DNA of 8,237 bases from NCBI GenBank assembly GCA_902772795.1, contig CACYBZ010000447.1, positions 1-8,237 of the forward strand, read 5' to 3'. The notes below the pieces were generated by a model that worked only from the letters and a program-made list of their open reading frames with translations, was not told the DNA's origin and did no database searches. Below, piece by piece: positions 1-6,847 of this stretch; positions within the stretch are counted from its first letter, which is position 1, and the number at the start of each line of letters is the position of its first letter. Source of the stretch: an uncultured Ruminococcus sp. (GTDB taxonomy: Bacteria; Bacillota; Clostridia; Oscillospirales; Acutalibacteraceae). A program made the translations under genes and the position numbers.

Positions 1-104
1 TCAGCGGAAGTGGTGTCATTATGGCAAAAAGTAAAGGTACGGTTAAAATCACAGGAAAAACTTACAATGGAAAAACACAGACTTGTACAGTAACCGTAAA
101 ATAA
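1..104 (+). CDS. C-terminal end of a BIG2 Ig-like surface protein (5' truncated by window)
   Basis: Reading from base 3, 33 sense codons run to a TAA at 102-104. The translation has the end of a bacterial Ig-like BIG2 repeat: a SGSGVIMAK strand, then GTVKITGKTYNGK, a Cys, and a final TVTVK strand. It matches repeat 3 of the following gene without gaps: bases 1-100 against 1071-1170 show about 79 identities by eye. The reading frame stops right after the TVK strand, so this protein ends in a BIG2 repeat and, unlike its neighbour, has no SH3-like or transglutaminase domain after it. The rest of the gene lies outside the window, so its length, signal peptide and other domains are unknown. It is probably a secreted or surface protein and a tandem paralogue of the 203-2767 gene. 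Confidence 0.85.
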   Translation, partial: SGSGVIMAKSKGTVKITGKTYNGKTQTCTVTVK

Positions 105-123
105 TCGACATACAAAACCAATT

Positions 124-169
124 ATTCTAAAGATTGCAGGAAAACTTAAATTCTTGCAATCTTTAGAAT
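124..169 (+). terminator. Strong hairpin, probable intrinsic terminator
   Basis: Bases 124-138 and 155-169 are perfect inverted repeats of 15 bp. A G-U pair, a G-C pair and two A-U pairs can extend the stem to about 19 bp, leaving an 8-base loop. It starts 20 bases after the stop of the upstream BIG2 gene. The T tract after it is weak (TTGTT, then A-rich), so termination may be partial. It could instead be a processing or mRNA-protecting hairpin in the leader of the gene that starts at 203. Confidence 0.6.
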
Positions 170-185
170 TTGTTAAAATAAAATG

Positions 186-192
186 AAAAGGG
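186..192 (+). promoter_or_regulatory. Ribosome binding site of the BIG2-transglutaminase gene
   Basis: AAAAGGG lies 10 bases before the ATG at 203 and supports that start. It is weaker than the AAAGGAG sites used later in the operon. Confidence 0.65.
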
Positions 193-202
193 TAGTGAAA
201 AA

Positions 203-2767
203 ATGAAATATTCAAAGAAAATTATATCCGCATCATTAGTAGTACTTATGTTACATGGGATTTGTTTAACAAGTGCGGTGAGCGTATCAGCATATGGAAC
301 GACAGTTTATGAAACAAAGACAGTTGAAAATGCGGAAGAAAGTATTCTTGATAGCGAGATTACTGAGGTGGAACAAACACAAAAAATCGCTACAGAAAAT
401 GAAGAAAGTACAGAAGTGCTGTCCGAAAGAGAAAACATACCTGAAGATGAAATTTTAAGTATTTCCCTTAACAGGAAAAGTCTGATAGTGGGGGTCGATG
501 AAACCTTTAATTTTGTCTGCACAACCGATAAAGGGAAAATTGCTGATGTTACTTATACATCAAGTCAGACAGAAGTAGCCATTGTAGACAGTAATGGTAA
601 TATGAGAGCACTGTCAACCGGAACAGCAGTAATTACTGCAAAGACTATAAATGGTAAGGAAGCTAATTGTCGCATAACAGTTAAAAATGCACCGACAAGC
701 ATTTCTATCAATCGTAAGAACAGTATTATGGGACTGGGCGAAACATTTTATCTTGAAGGTAGTCTGCCGAACGATGAAGCGTCAAGAGTAATGACATTTT
801 CATCAGGTAATCCAAGCGTGGCAACCGTTAATGAAAGCGGAATTGTGACGGCAAAATCCATAGGAACAGCGATTGTCAGTATTACTACATATAATGGTCA
901 GAAAGCAACTTGTCGTGTAACAGTAAGAAAAGCTCCGACATCTATTGATTTCAATCACAGAGATGTTACATTGGCAAAAGGTGAAACACTTTATCTTGAG
1001 AGTCTGTTCAATACAGGAGAGTATGCCCGAACAGTTACCTACAATTCACCAAATAAAGCTGTTGCAACTATCAGCGGAAGCGGTGTGATTATGGCAAAAA
1101 ATACAGGCACGGTAAATATAACGGGCAAAACCTATAACGGCAAATCAGCTACTTGTAAAGTAACAGTCAAAAATGCTCCTGAAAATATTCATTTCAACGA
1201 TAGTTCTGTTACGATTGAAAAAGGAAAATCGTTTAATACATCATTGATTTTCAATAAAAATGAAATTTCCAATCAGATAAAATACCGCTCAAAAAATCCG
1301 TATATTGCCAAAGTAGACAGTAAGGGTATCATTACGGCAATTAATGGTGGTCAGACAAGCATTATTGCGGAAACATTCAATGGAAAACAAACAGAATGTA
1401 CTGTTACTGTTATAGAAATGCCGACAAAAATTACAATGGAAAAAGATTATCTTATGTTGGGTATAGGTGAAGTATGCACTCTTAAAGTGAAATCAGATAA
1501 AAAACCAATCATTTTGAATGCGGACAGCGATAAACCATCTGTTGCCAGTGTAACTATGGAAGAAAGCAGTTGCAAAATCACAGCTAAAAGCAAGGGGGTT
1601 ACTTTTGTAACAGTTTCCTCATTGAATGGTATCAGTGCCAGATGTAAAATAGTGGTAAAATCAGCTCCGACAGAGATTTTTCTCAATAAAACAGAACTCA
1701 CATTGGGAGTTAATGAAACTTTTCAGCTTGATGGTCATCTTGAACACAGTGAAAGTGCTACAATTACCTATTCATCAAGTAATCCGTCTGTAGCAGATGT
1801 TGACAGCAAAAACGGAATGATAACGGCTCATAAAACAGGAACGGTTCGGATTACAGCAAGTGTCTATAACGGTGTAAAAAATGTTTGTAATGTTACAGTA
1901 AAATCAGCTCCCACACAGCTATATCTGAATAAAACAGAACTGACACTGAATGTAGGTGAAACCTTTGACCTTAACAGCAGTCTGAAAAACGGAGAAGGGG
2001 CTTATCATATTCTTTATTCATCAGATAATTCGTCTGTGGCAAGCGTAAAATCAGCAGGTGGACTGGTAACAGCACTTAAAGAGGGAACAGCAACTATTAC
2101 AGCAACTGCCTATAATGGAAAGAAAGTAAGTTGTATTGTTACGGTTATAGATGGTGTACCGATTACCACAGTAGTGGGGTCTGTTATTAAAGATAAGCCT
2201 TTATGGGCGGCAAAAACTGTTGGTAATTTTAATGCTGGAACGGTATTCAGAAAAATTTCGACTGAGGGTAACTGGATTAAAATTAAATACAATGATAATA
2301 TTGCATACATTTATAACCGAGCTGTTAATAACAAAGCGAACTATTCTACAATTTCTGAAACAACTTTGGGAGCATATGTCGATGACTGGTTTTTCTTAAA
2401 TGGGACAAGTATAGACAGAATTTATTACTATGCAAGAGGAATGAGTTATATGTCTATGGCAGAAGGTTCAAGTATAGAGAGTATGTGTGTTTATATTCTT
2501 CGTTACAGAACAGGAGCTTGTTATCAGCGTGCAGCAATTCTATACTATATGCTAAATCGTGCAGGATATGAAGTAAAATATGTTAAAGGTGTAGATTATT
2601 ATACGGGAGGTAGTCCGCACAGATGGTGTATGATAAATACCGCAAGTGGTTGGCGACATATTGACCCCACTCCTGTTATTGGATTGCCGAGTTTTTATCT
2701 GGTGACAGATTATGCCATAAGTCCTTATTTTGGTTGGGACAGAACGATTTATCCGAAAGCAGTATGA
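203..2767 (+). CDS. Secreted BIG2-repeat protein with SH3-like and transglutaminase-like C-terminal domains
   Basis: An exported 854-residue protein. Residues 1-30 form a Sec signal peptide (Lys-rich start, hydrophobic core, likely cleavage at VSA|Y). Residues 31-82 are an acidic Glu/Thr/Ser-rich linker. Seven BIG2 Ig-like repeats follow (about 84-649), each ending in a Cys before a TV-type strand; these Cys are at 156, 237, 318, 399, 481, 562 and 644, a spacing of 81-82. Residues 651-708 resemble a bacterial SH3 segment (GNWIKIKYNDNIAYI). The C-terminal part is transglutaminase-like, with the expected triad visible: Cys773 in GACYQRA, His806 in SPHRWCMI and Asp821 in HIDPTPV. Family knowledge allows protein cross-linking, peptide-bond hydrolysis or another thiol-dependent reaction on surface substrates; the sequence does not decide between them. 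No LPXTG motif or C-terminal membrane helix is visible, so attachment may be non-covalent through the repeats or SH3 part. It is the first gene of a probable four-gene operon. Confidence 0.92.
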   Translation: MKYSKKIISASLVVLMLHGICLTSAVSVSAYGTTVYETKTVENAEESILDSEITEVEQTQKIATENEESTEVLSERENIPEDEILSISLNRKSLIVGVDETFNFVCTTDKGKIADVTYTSSQTEVAIVDSNGNMRALSTGTAVITAKTINGKEANCRITVKNAPTSISINRKNSIMGLGETFYLEGSLPNDEASRVMTFSSGNPSVATVNESGIVTAKSIGTAIVSITTYNGQKATCRVTVRKAPTSIDFNHRDVTLAKGETLYLESLFNTGEYARTVTYNSPNKAVATISGSGVIMAKNTGTVNITGKTYNGKSATCKVTVKNAPENIHFNDSSVTIEKGKSFNTSLIFNKNEISNQIKYRSKNPYIAKVDSKGIITAINGGQTSIIAETFNGKQTECTVTVIEMPTKITMEKDYLMLGIGEVCTLKVKSDKKPIILNADSDKPSVASVTMEESSCKITAKSKGVTFVTVSSLNGISARCKIVVKSAPTEIFLNKTELTLGVNETFQLDGHLEHSESATITYSSSNPSVADVDSKNGMITAHKTGTVRITASVYNGVKNVCNVTVKSAPTQLYLNKTELTLNVGETFDLNSSLKNGEGAYHILYSSDNSSVASVKSAGGLVTALKEGTATITATAYNGKKVSCIVTVIDGVPITTVVGSVIKDKPLWAAKTVGNFNAGTVFRKISTEGNWIKIKYNDNIAYIYNRAVNNKANYSTISETTLGAYVDDWFFLNGTSIDRIYYYARGMSYMSMAEGSSIESMCVYILRYRTGACYQRAAILYYMLNRAGYEVKYVKGVDYYTGGSPHRWCMINTASGWRHIDPTPVIGLPSFYLVTDYAISPYFGWDRTIYPKAV
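452..2149 (+). repeat. Seven tandem BIG2 coding repeats, about 243 bp each
   Basis: The repeats span residues 84-649 with an 81-82 residue period, easily followed by the APT(S/E/Q)I start and the terminal C-x-V-T-V strand. Repeats 6 and 7 are most alike (LNKTELTL near each start). Repeat 5 (about 406-486) is the most divergent: it lacks the usual YSS-NPSVA context and has two extra cysteines (425 and 457). Repeat 3 is the one resembling the end of the upstream gene. Confidence 0.9.
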
Positions 2768-2773
2768 GGTGAG
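2766..2773 (+). promoter_or_regulatory. Ribosome binding site overlapping the upstream stop codon
   Basis: GAGGTGAG overlaps the last two bases of the TGA at 2765-2767 and lies just before the ATG at 2776. This fixes the MBOAT start and suggests its translation is coupled to that of the BIG2-transglutaminase gene. Confidence 0.75.
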
Positions 2774-2775
2774 CT

Positions 2776-4191
2776 ATGGTTTTTAGTTCAACAGTGTTTT
2801 TATTTCTTTTTTTCCCTATTACTTATTTATTGTATCGGATTATACGAAACTTTACTGCCCGTAATGTCATTCTTACTGTAACAAGCCTGGTGTTTTATGC
2901 TTACGGAGAACCTTTTGCTGTTATATTAATGTTGTTTTCCATTGTGATGAATTATAGTTGTGGTTTGTTAATGAGCAATCAAAAATGGAAAAAACCTGTA
3001 CTGATACTTTCTGTGATTGCCAACCTTTTATTGCTTGTTATATTCAAATATCTGGGATTTTTAGTATCACTGTTCAATCAGATAACAGGGTTAATCTTGC
3101 CCATACCCATAATTGATTTACCTATAGGAATTTCTTTTTTTACATTTCAGGCAATGTCTTATGTGATTGATGCGTACAAAGATGAAAAGCTGATAGAAAA
3201 AAACATTTTGCATATTTGTTTGTATATATCGTTTTTTCCACAGCTAATAGCTGGACCCATTATTAAATTTTCTGATGTGGCTTTGCAGATAAAACAACGA
3301 ACACATACTACAGAAAAAACTGTTTACGGAGTACAGCGGTTTATATGCGGACTTTCTAAAAAGCTGATAATTGCCAATAGTATGGCAGTTCTTACAGATA
3401 ATGTTTTTTCATTAAATGCACAGGAAATGAATTTACCGTCTGCGTGGATAGGAGCATTATGTTATGCCTTGCAGATTTTCTTTGATTTCAGTGGATACAG
3501 TGATATGGCAATAGGACTGGGAAAAATGTTCGGTTTTGATTTCAAGGAAAATTTCAACTATCCTTTTTCTGCATTAGGTATGACGGATTTCTGGCGGAAG
3601 TGGAATATTTCCGTATCAACATGGTTTAAAGAATATGTCTACATTCCTTTAGGTGGAAACCGTAAAGGAAAATTACGAACGGGTATCAATAAATGTATTG
3701 TCTTTTTTCTGACAGGCTTATGGCATGGGGCAAATCTGACTTTTATTCTTTGGGGAATGATACACGGATTTTTCTTGTTAATGGAAAATTATGGAATAAT
3801 TCCCATTAAAAAAGCTCGTAATATTGTTTCAAAAATAGCAGTACATTTTTATACTATTTTGATTTTTGTGGTAACCTTTGTTATTTTTAGAGCAGATACC
3901 ATTACGCAAGCGTGGGAAGTTATTCGCAATATGTTTGTTGGGAATCTGTTAGTCAATGCAGATGTGGCAAAGAATGTTTATGGAATGATAACACCGTACT
4001 TTATTCTGACTTTCTTATTGGGAATACTGTTTTCTACACCAATTATTCCTACAATCAATGGTAAACTTACCGCTAAAAGTAGAGATACAGCGGTGATTGT
4101 TTCCTGTACAATAACAATGCTGTTGTTTGTGCTTTGTATTTTCAGTCTTGCCACAGCGGGATATAATCCGTTTATTTATTTTCGTTTTTAA
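2776..4191 (+). CDS. MBOAT family membrane O-acyltransferase (AlgI/PatA-like)
   Basis: A polytopic membrane protein of 471 residues, close to the usual length of AlgI-like acyltransferases. It opens with the family's typical MVFSS-FLFLFFP start and has many hydrophobic segments to the C-terminus. Conserved MBOAT blocks are clear: FFPQLIAGPI (153-162), DFSGYSDMAIG (237-247), DFWRKWNIS (271-279), YIPLGGNRKGK (289-299) and LWHGANLTFILWGMIHG (315-331), which carries the family histidines His317 and His330. In alginate and related systems such proteins take acyl groups from a cytoplasmic donor and deliver them across the membrane for transfer to an extracellular polymer. Here the likely partner is the SGNH protein encoded 26 bases downstream. 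The substrate is not visible; a cell-surface polysaccharide, peptidoglycan or teichoic acid is possible. DltB is a relative, but the absence of dltA and dltC, together with the DHHW partner, favours an AlgI/PatA-type role. Confidence 0.93.
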   Translation: MVFSSTVFLFLFFPITYLLYRIIRNFTARNVILTVTSLVFYAYGEPFAVILMLFSIVMNYSCGLLMSNQKWKKPVLILSVIANLLLLVIFKYLGFLVSLFNQITGLILPIPIIDLPIGISFFTFQAMSYVIDAYKDEKLIEKNILHICLYISFFPQLIAGPIIKFSDVALQIKQRTHTTEKTVYGVQRFICGLSKKLIIANSMAVLTDNVFSLNAQEMNLPSAWIGALCYALQIFFDFSGYSDMAIGLGKMFGFDFKENFNYPFSALGMTDFWRKWNISVSTWFKEYVYIPLGGNRKGKLRTGINKCIVFFLTGLWHGANLTFILWGMIHGFFLLMENYGIIPIKKARNIVSKIAVHFYTILIFVVTFVIFRADTITQAWEVIRNMFVGNLLVNADVAKNVYGMITPYFILTFLLGILFSTPIIPTINGKLTAKSRDTAVIVSCTITMLLFVLCIFSLATAGYNPFIYFRF

Positions 4192-4200
4192 AGTCAACGG

Positions 4201-4207
4201 AAAGGAG
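4201..4207 (+). promoter_or_regulatory. Ribosome binding site of the DHHW gene
   Basis: A perfect AAAGGAG lies 10 bases before the ATG at 4218 and decides that start. Confidence 0.8.
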
Positions 4208-4217
4208 TAAAATCACA

Positions 4218-5666
4218 ATGAAGATTATTCAAAGAATATATATTGTATTATTTGTAGTTCTGTGTTGTTTACCACTTTCTTTGTGGACATTTTTCAAAAA
4301 TGATGTGCCGATAGGAAAAACAGCATTGACAGAATTTCCTGAATGGTTTGACGAAAATGGTATACCTGACAAAAATTTTTCGGATAAATTTGATATGTAT
4401 TTTACTGAACATCTGATTTTCAGACCGCAATTGGTATCCTGCGATAATTATCTTAAATCACAGTTACTCAAAAGCAATACCGCTAATGTCATAAGCGGTA
4501 AAAACGGCTATCTTTTTTCGATTGATACATTGGACGATTATACAGGAAAGACATTCTCTGAAAGAAAATGTCACAATATTGTTCAGACTGTAAAACTTAT
4601 ACAGGAAAAAGCTGAACACACTGGCAATCGTTTTGTATTTACTGTTGCACCCAATAAAAATACAATTTACTCCCAATATATGCCTGACAGATATAAAAAA
4701 GGAAAAACAAGCAATCTTGACTTACTGGAAACACTTTTTGAAAAATACGGTGTTTGTTACTGTAATTTGAAAAGTGTACTGCAATCGGTTGATAATGAAC
4801 TATATTTAAAAAGAGATACCCACTGGAATAACTTAGGTGCGGTATACGGTGTCAATGCGTTGGTGGAAAGTGTTGGTAAAGAACATAAGAACTATAACGG
4901 ACAATCCTATATTTATGAGAAAAAATGGCGTGGCGATTTAGATAAAATGTTGTACCCTTATGGCGGAATGTACGATAATCAATATTACTTTTCTCATAAT
5001 TATAACGACTTGGTTTTTCTTATGCCTATGCTTGGTAATGATAAGTACGCTGTCATGGAAGAACTGATGAGCGATGCAGAAAAAAATGATGCTATGATAA
5101 AAACACTCAACAATAAAGCTAACGGCAATTTGTTGATGATAAGAGATTCTTTTGGGCGTGCGATGTTGCCATATCTTACTGAAAATTATCGCTGTACCGA
5201 AATTACTCGCTCACAGCCGTTTTCTCTGCTGACGCTTACTGAAAATACTGATGTTATCTATGAGATTGTCGAAAGAAATCTCGGCAATATTGTCAAATCA
5301 GCCCCCATTATGTCGGCAGAAGAATGTGAAATGCCGACAATCACAGAAACTATCCCTTACAATACTAACCGTTTCTATGCCAATACGACAGATTCGTATA
5401 TCAAAATATACGGAACACTAAGCGAAAAGTATTTTGATACAGACAGTGAGATAAAAATTTGTCTGACAGCTGAAAATTTTTCAAAGACATTCAATGCTTT
5501 TCCGATTTGCGAATATGAACTGATGAACATAGAAAATTCTGATTACGGTTATTCTTTGATGATAGCTAATGATATTCCTGAAGGAACATACAGTATATCC
5601 GCATTTGTCAGCAAAAGCAATGGCGAATATATCAGTACAGGTACTTTAGGAAAATGGACAAAATAA
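4218..5666 (+). CDS. DHHW-family / AlgJ-AlgX-like SGNH acetyltransferase, membrane anchored
   Basis: A 482-residue protein with one N-terminal hydrophobic segment (about residues 5-24), likely an uncleaved anchor placing the rest outside the cell. The order of motifs is that of AlgJ/AlgX/DHHW proteins: an F-x-x-YF-x-EHLIFR block (57-69), VISGKNGYLF (91-100), VAPNKNTIY (143-151), KRDTHWNNLGA (198-208) and MIRDSFGRAMLPYL (307-320). By comparison with AlgJ, Asp200, His202 and Ser311 are the expected catalytic triad, and all are present. The family moves acetyl groups from the MBOAT partner onto an extracellular glycan, or works as an esterase. Residues about 385-482 are predicted beta-rich and lie beyond the SGNH core; a glycan-binding role like the AlgX C-terminal domain is only a guess. 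It is the third gene of the operon, directly behind the MBOAT gene, which strongly supports a pair. Confidence 0.88.
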   Translation: MKIIQRIYIVLFVVLCCLPLSLWTFFKNDVPIGKTALTEFPEWFDENGIPDKNFSDKFDMYFTEHLIFRPQLVSCDNYLKSQLLKSNTANVISGKNGYLFSIDTLDDYTGKTFSERKCHNIVQTVKLIQEKAEHTGNRFVFTVAPNKNTIYSQYMPDRYKKGKTSNLDLLETLFEKYGVCYCNLKSVLQSVDNELYLKRDTHWNNLGAVYGVNALVESVGKEHKNYNGQSYIYEKKWRGDLDKMLYPYGGMYDNQYYFSHNYNDLVFLMPMLGNDKYAVMEELMSDAEKNDAMIKTLNNKANGNLLMIRDSFGRAMLPYLTENYRCTEITRSQPFSLLTLTENTDVIYEIVERNLGNIVKSAPIMSAEECEMPTITETIPYNTNRFYANTTDSYIKIYGTLSEKYFDTDSEIKICLTAENFSKTFNAFPICEYELMNIENSDYGYSLMIANDIPEGTYSISAFVSKSNGEYISTGTLGKWTK

Positions 5667-5672
5667 AAGGAG
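5665..5672 (+). promoter_or_regulatory. Ribosome binding site selecting a TTG start
   Basis: AAAAGGAG overlaps the TAA (5664-5666) of the DHHW gene and ends 10 bases before the TTG at 5683, the same spacing as for the gene before. The first ATG in frame, at 5695, is 22 bases away and would remove the basic KKR start of the signal peptide, so TTG is preferred. Confidence 0.75.
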
Positions 5673-5682
5673 ATTGTAAAAA

Positions 5683-6534
5683 TTGAAGAAAAGAATGTTA
5701 ATTTTTATGGCAATGGTTGTTGTAAGTATGAGCTTACTGACTTCTTGTGGTGAAGAAGAAAATACAACCCAAACAGGAACAATAGAAATTACTACACCAA
5801 CCGTAACCGAAAACACGACACAAAAAGTTTCTGAAAAATCTACGCAGAAAACCACCGAAAAAACAACACAAAAATCTACACAGAAAACTACCGAAAAAAC
5901 AACACAGAAATCCACACAGAAACCTACACAAAAACCCACACAGCAGGAACAGTTTAATAATACAGTTCAGCCGACACTAACCGAACCTGTTACTGATAAT
6001 TATGTACCTATTCAACCGCAGACAGAAACACCTCAGCAGATAATTGTTCCAGATACGCCGAACATTCCTCAGGATAATCCACCCATAACGGAGATTCCGA
6101 CAGAAGCACCGCAGACAGTATCAGAATTTACTGTAAATGATGTATGTGTGGTATATAAAAATACAACGATAATGTTGGATAAATCATTTAGCGAGATAAA
6201 ATCGTCACTGGGAACACCCGATGCTACACAGGAAAACCCTAATTGTGGATTGAGTGATAATGGTAAAGGTTTTGTCTATACCTATGGAGCATTAACTATT
6301 AATACTTATATGAAAAACAATACGGAATATGTAGAAACTGTACAGTGTATGAATGGTGGAGATGTTACTACGGGTAAAGGTATAAAACAAGGAAGCAGTG
6401 TTTCTGACATCAAAAATCAGTATGGTACACCATTAACAGAAGACGATTATGTGATACAGTATACGGCAGACGGAAAAAATATGATGTTGTATATGGAAAA
6501 CGGCAATGTTATCGGTATGTTTTTAGGAAGATAG
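5683..6534 (+). CDS. Lipoprotein with Thr/Lys/Gln repeat linker and duplicated C-terminal domain
   Basis: A 283-residue protein started from TTG. Residues 1-21 form a lipoprotein signal (KKR, hydrophobic core, LLTSC), with Cys22 as the likely lipidated residue. Residues 28-148 are low complexity: a Thr-rich part with three 12-residue units (53-64 and 65-76 identical, 77-88 a Pro-containing variant), then a Pro/Gln/Thr-rich stretch. Such a segment can extend through the cell wall. The C-terminal domain (about 149-283) has two similar halves: SFSEIKSSLGTPD (168-180) and SVSDIKNQYGTP (239-250), each followed by beta-strand-like sequence. This resembles the small BamE/BLIP-like folds seen in many lipoproteins, but that is inference and no enzyme motif is visible. 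As last gene of the operon it may assist or anchor surface modification. Its exact role is unknown. Confidence 0.82.
   Translation: MKKRMLIFMAMVVVSMSLLTSCGEEENTTQTGTIEITTPTVTENTTQKVSEKSTQKTTEKTTQKSTQKTTEKTTQKSTQKPTQKPTQQEQFNNTVQPTLTEPVTDNYVPIQPQTETPQQIIVPDTPNIPQDNPPITEIPTEAPQTVSEFTVNDVCVVYKNTTIMLDKSFSEIKSSLGTPDATQENPNCGLSDNGKGFVYTYGALTINTYMKNNTEYVETVQCMNGGDVTTGKGIKQGSSVSDIKNQYGTPLTEDDYVIQYTADGKNMMLYMENGNVIGMFLGR
5839..5946 (+). repeat. Three tandem 36-bp coding repeats (Ser/Thr-Gln-Lys-rich linker)
   Basis: The unit encodes STQKTTEKTTQK, twice exactly at protein level, then a third variant with two Lys-Pro-Thr steps. The DNA copies differ at third codon positions (for example ACG/ACA and ACC/ACT), so the protein repeat seems kept rather than being a very recent DNA slip. 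The repeats also create long antisense open frames without coding meaning. Confidence 0.85.
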
Positions 6535-6712
6535 TATTTTTCAACAATTGCCAAGTTTTAATTTTTAGCAATCTATACGGTAATTTAATAATAAACATAT
6601 ATATTTTCGGTAGTAATGGTAAATACAGACTGTGGAAATAACATCTCTTATAGTTTATACAATATTGTGAGAAAATTTTTGTTTATATTAAGTGGTTTGA
6701 TGTGAAAAAAGA
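6535..6712. other. AT-rich intergenic stretch after the operon
   Basis: No gene is recognised here. The region is AT-rich and separates the lipoprotein stop from the promoter-like sequence at 6713. The best hairpin near the operon end (6547-6554 with 6565-6572) is only 8 bp with one mismatch and has no T tract after it, so I do not call a terminator. No riboswitch or tRNA-like structure was recognised by eye. Confidence 0.5.
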
Positions 6713-6742
6713 TTGCTTTTTATTGGAGTTTTATGGTAAAAT
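6713..6742 (+). promoter_or_regulatory. Candidate sigma-A promoter with extended -10 for the LRR gene
   Basis: TTGCTT (6713-6718) is separated by 18 bases from TAAAAT (6737-6742), and a TG one base before the -10 (6734-6735) makes it an extended -10 element. Transcription would start near 6749, about 30 bases before the small leader ORF. It was found by eye only; AT-rich DNA gives false matches. Confidence 0.5.
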
Positions 6743-6766
6743 AAATTCAAGTGATTTGAAAAGTTT

Positions 6767-6774
6767 GGGGTGAT
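6767..6774 (+). promoter_or_regulatory. Ribosome binding site of the leader ORF
   Basis: GGGGTGAT lies 6 bases before the ATG at 6781. It fits the GGTGAT part of the anti-Shine-Dalgarno complement and is the main reason to believe the short ORF is translated. Confidence 0.5.
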
Positions 6775-6780
6775 GTAATT

Positions 6781-6846
6781 ATGGGAAATTTTTTAGAAGA
6801 CAGTAATAACAGTCAGAATAATTTATTAAAGAGGAGATGTAAATAA
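6781..6846 (+). CDS. Possible 21-residue leader peptide before the LRR gene
   Basis: ATG at 6781 to TAA at 6844-6846. The peptide begins MGNFLEDSNN and ends LLKRRCK. It has its own ribosome-binding-like sequence and follows the candidate promoter closely. Its last codons (AAG AGG AGA) are at the same time the GAGGAG ribosome binding site of the LRR gene, and its stop lies one base before that gene's ATG. This arrangement is typical of translational coupling or leader-peptide control, where ribosomes on the small ORF decide access to the downstream start. No family is recognised. The peptide has no signal sequence or membrane helix. It may also be a chance ORF, since 21 codons is short. Confidence 0.4.
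   Translation: MGNFLEDSNNSQNNLLKRRCK
6831..6836 (+). promoter_or_regulatory. Ribosome binding site of the LRR gene, inside the leader ORF
   Basis: GAGGAG lies 11 bases before the ATG at 6848 and within codons 17-19 of the small ORF. It supports the ATG at 6848 as start of the LRR protein. Confidence 0.7.
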
Positions 6847-6847
6847 T

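Noticed and set aside
1447..2310. Antisense frames inside the BIG2-transglutaminase gene
   Set aside because: They lie fully inside a well-supported gene, lack ribosome binding sites and show no domain. The same applies to 307-522, 4015-4197 and 4464-4676.
2776..5666. dlt-type D-alanylation system
   Set aside because: The MBOAT protein is a relative of DltB, but no DltA ligase or DltC carrier is present, and the partner has the DTHW and RDSF motifs of DHHW/AlgJ proteins.
5646..5939. Antisense 97-codon frame rich in Phe, Cys and Val
   Set aside because: It is the reverse of the Thr/Lys/Gln repeat linker of the lipoprotein. The repetitive DNA keeps it open, it has no ribosome binding site, and its sequence is pure low complexity. 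The overlapping 5734-5931 frame is rejected for the same reason.
6547..6572. Possible terminator after the lipoprotein gene
   Set aside because: Only an 8-bp stem with one mismatch and no T tract after it; too weak to call.
6658..6663. TACAAT as a -10 box for an earlier promoter in the intergenic region
   Set aside because: No acceptable -35 sequence is seen 16-18 bases upstream (GAAATA-like only).
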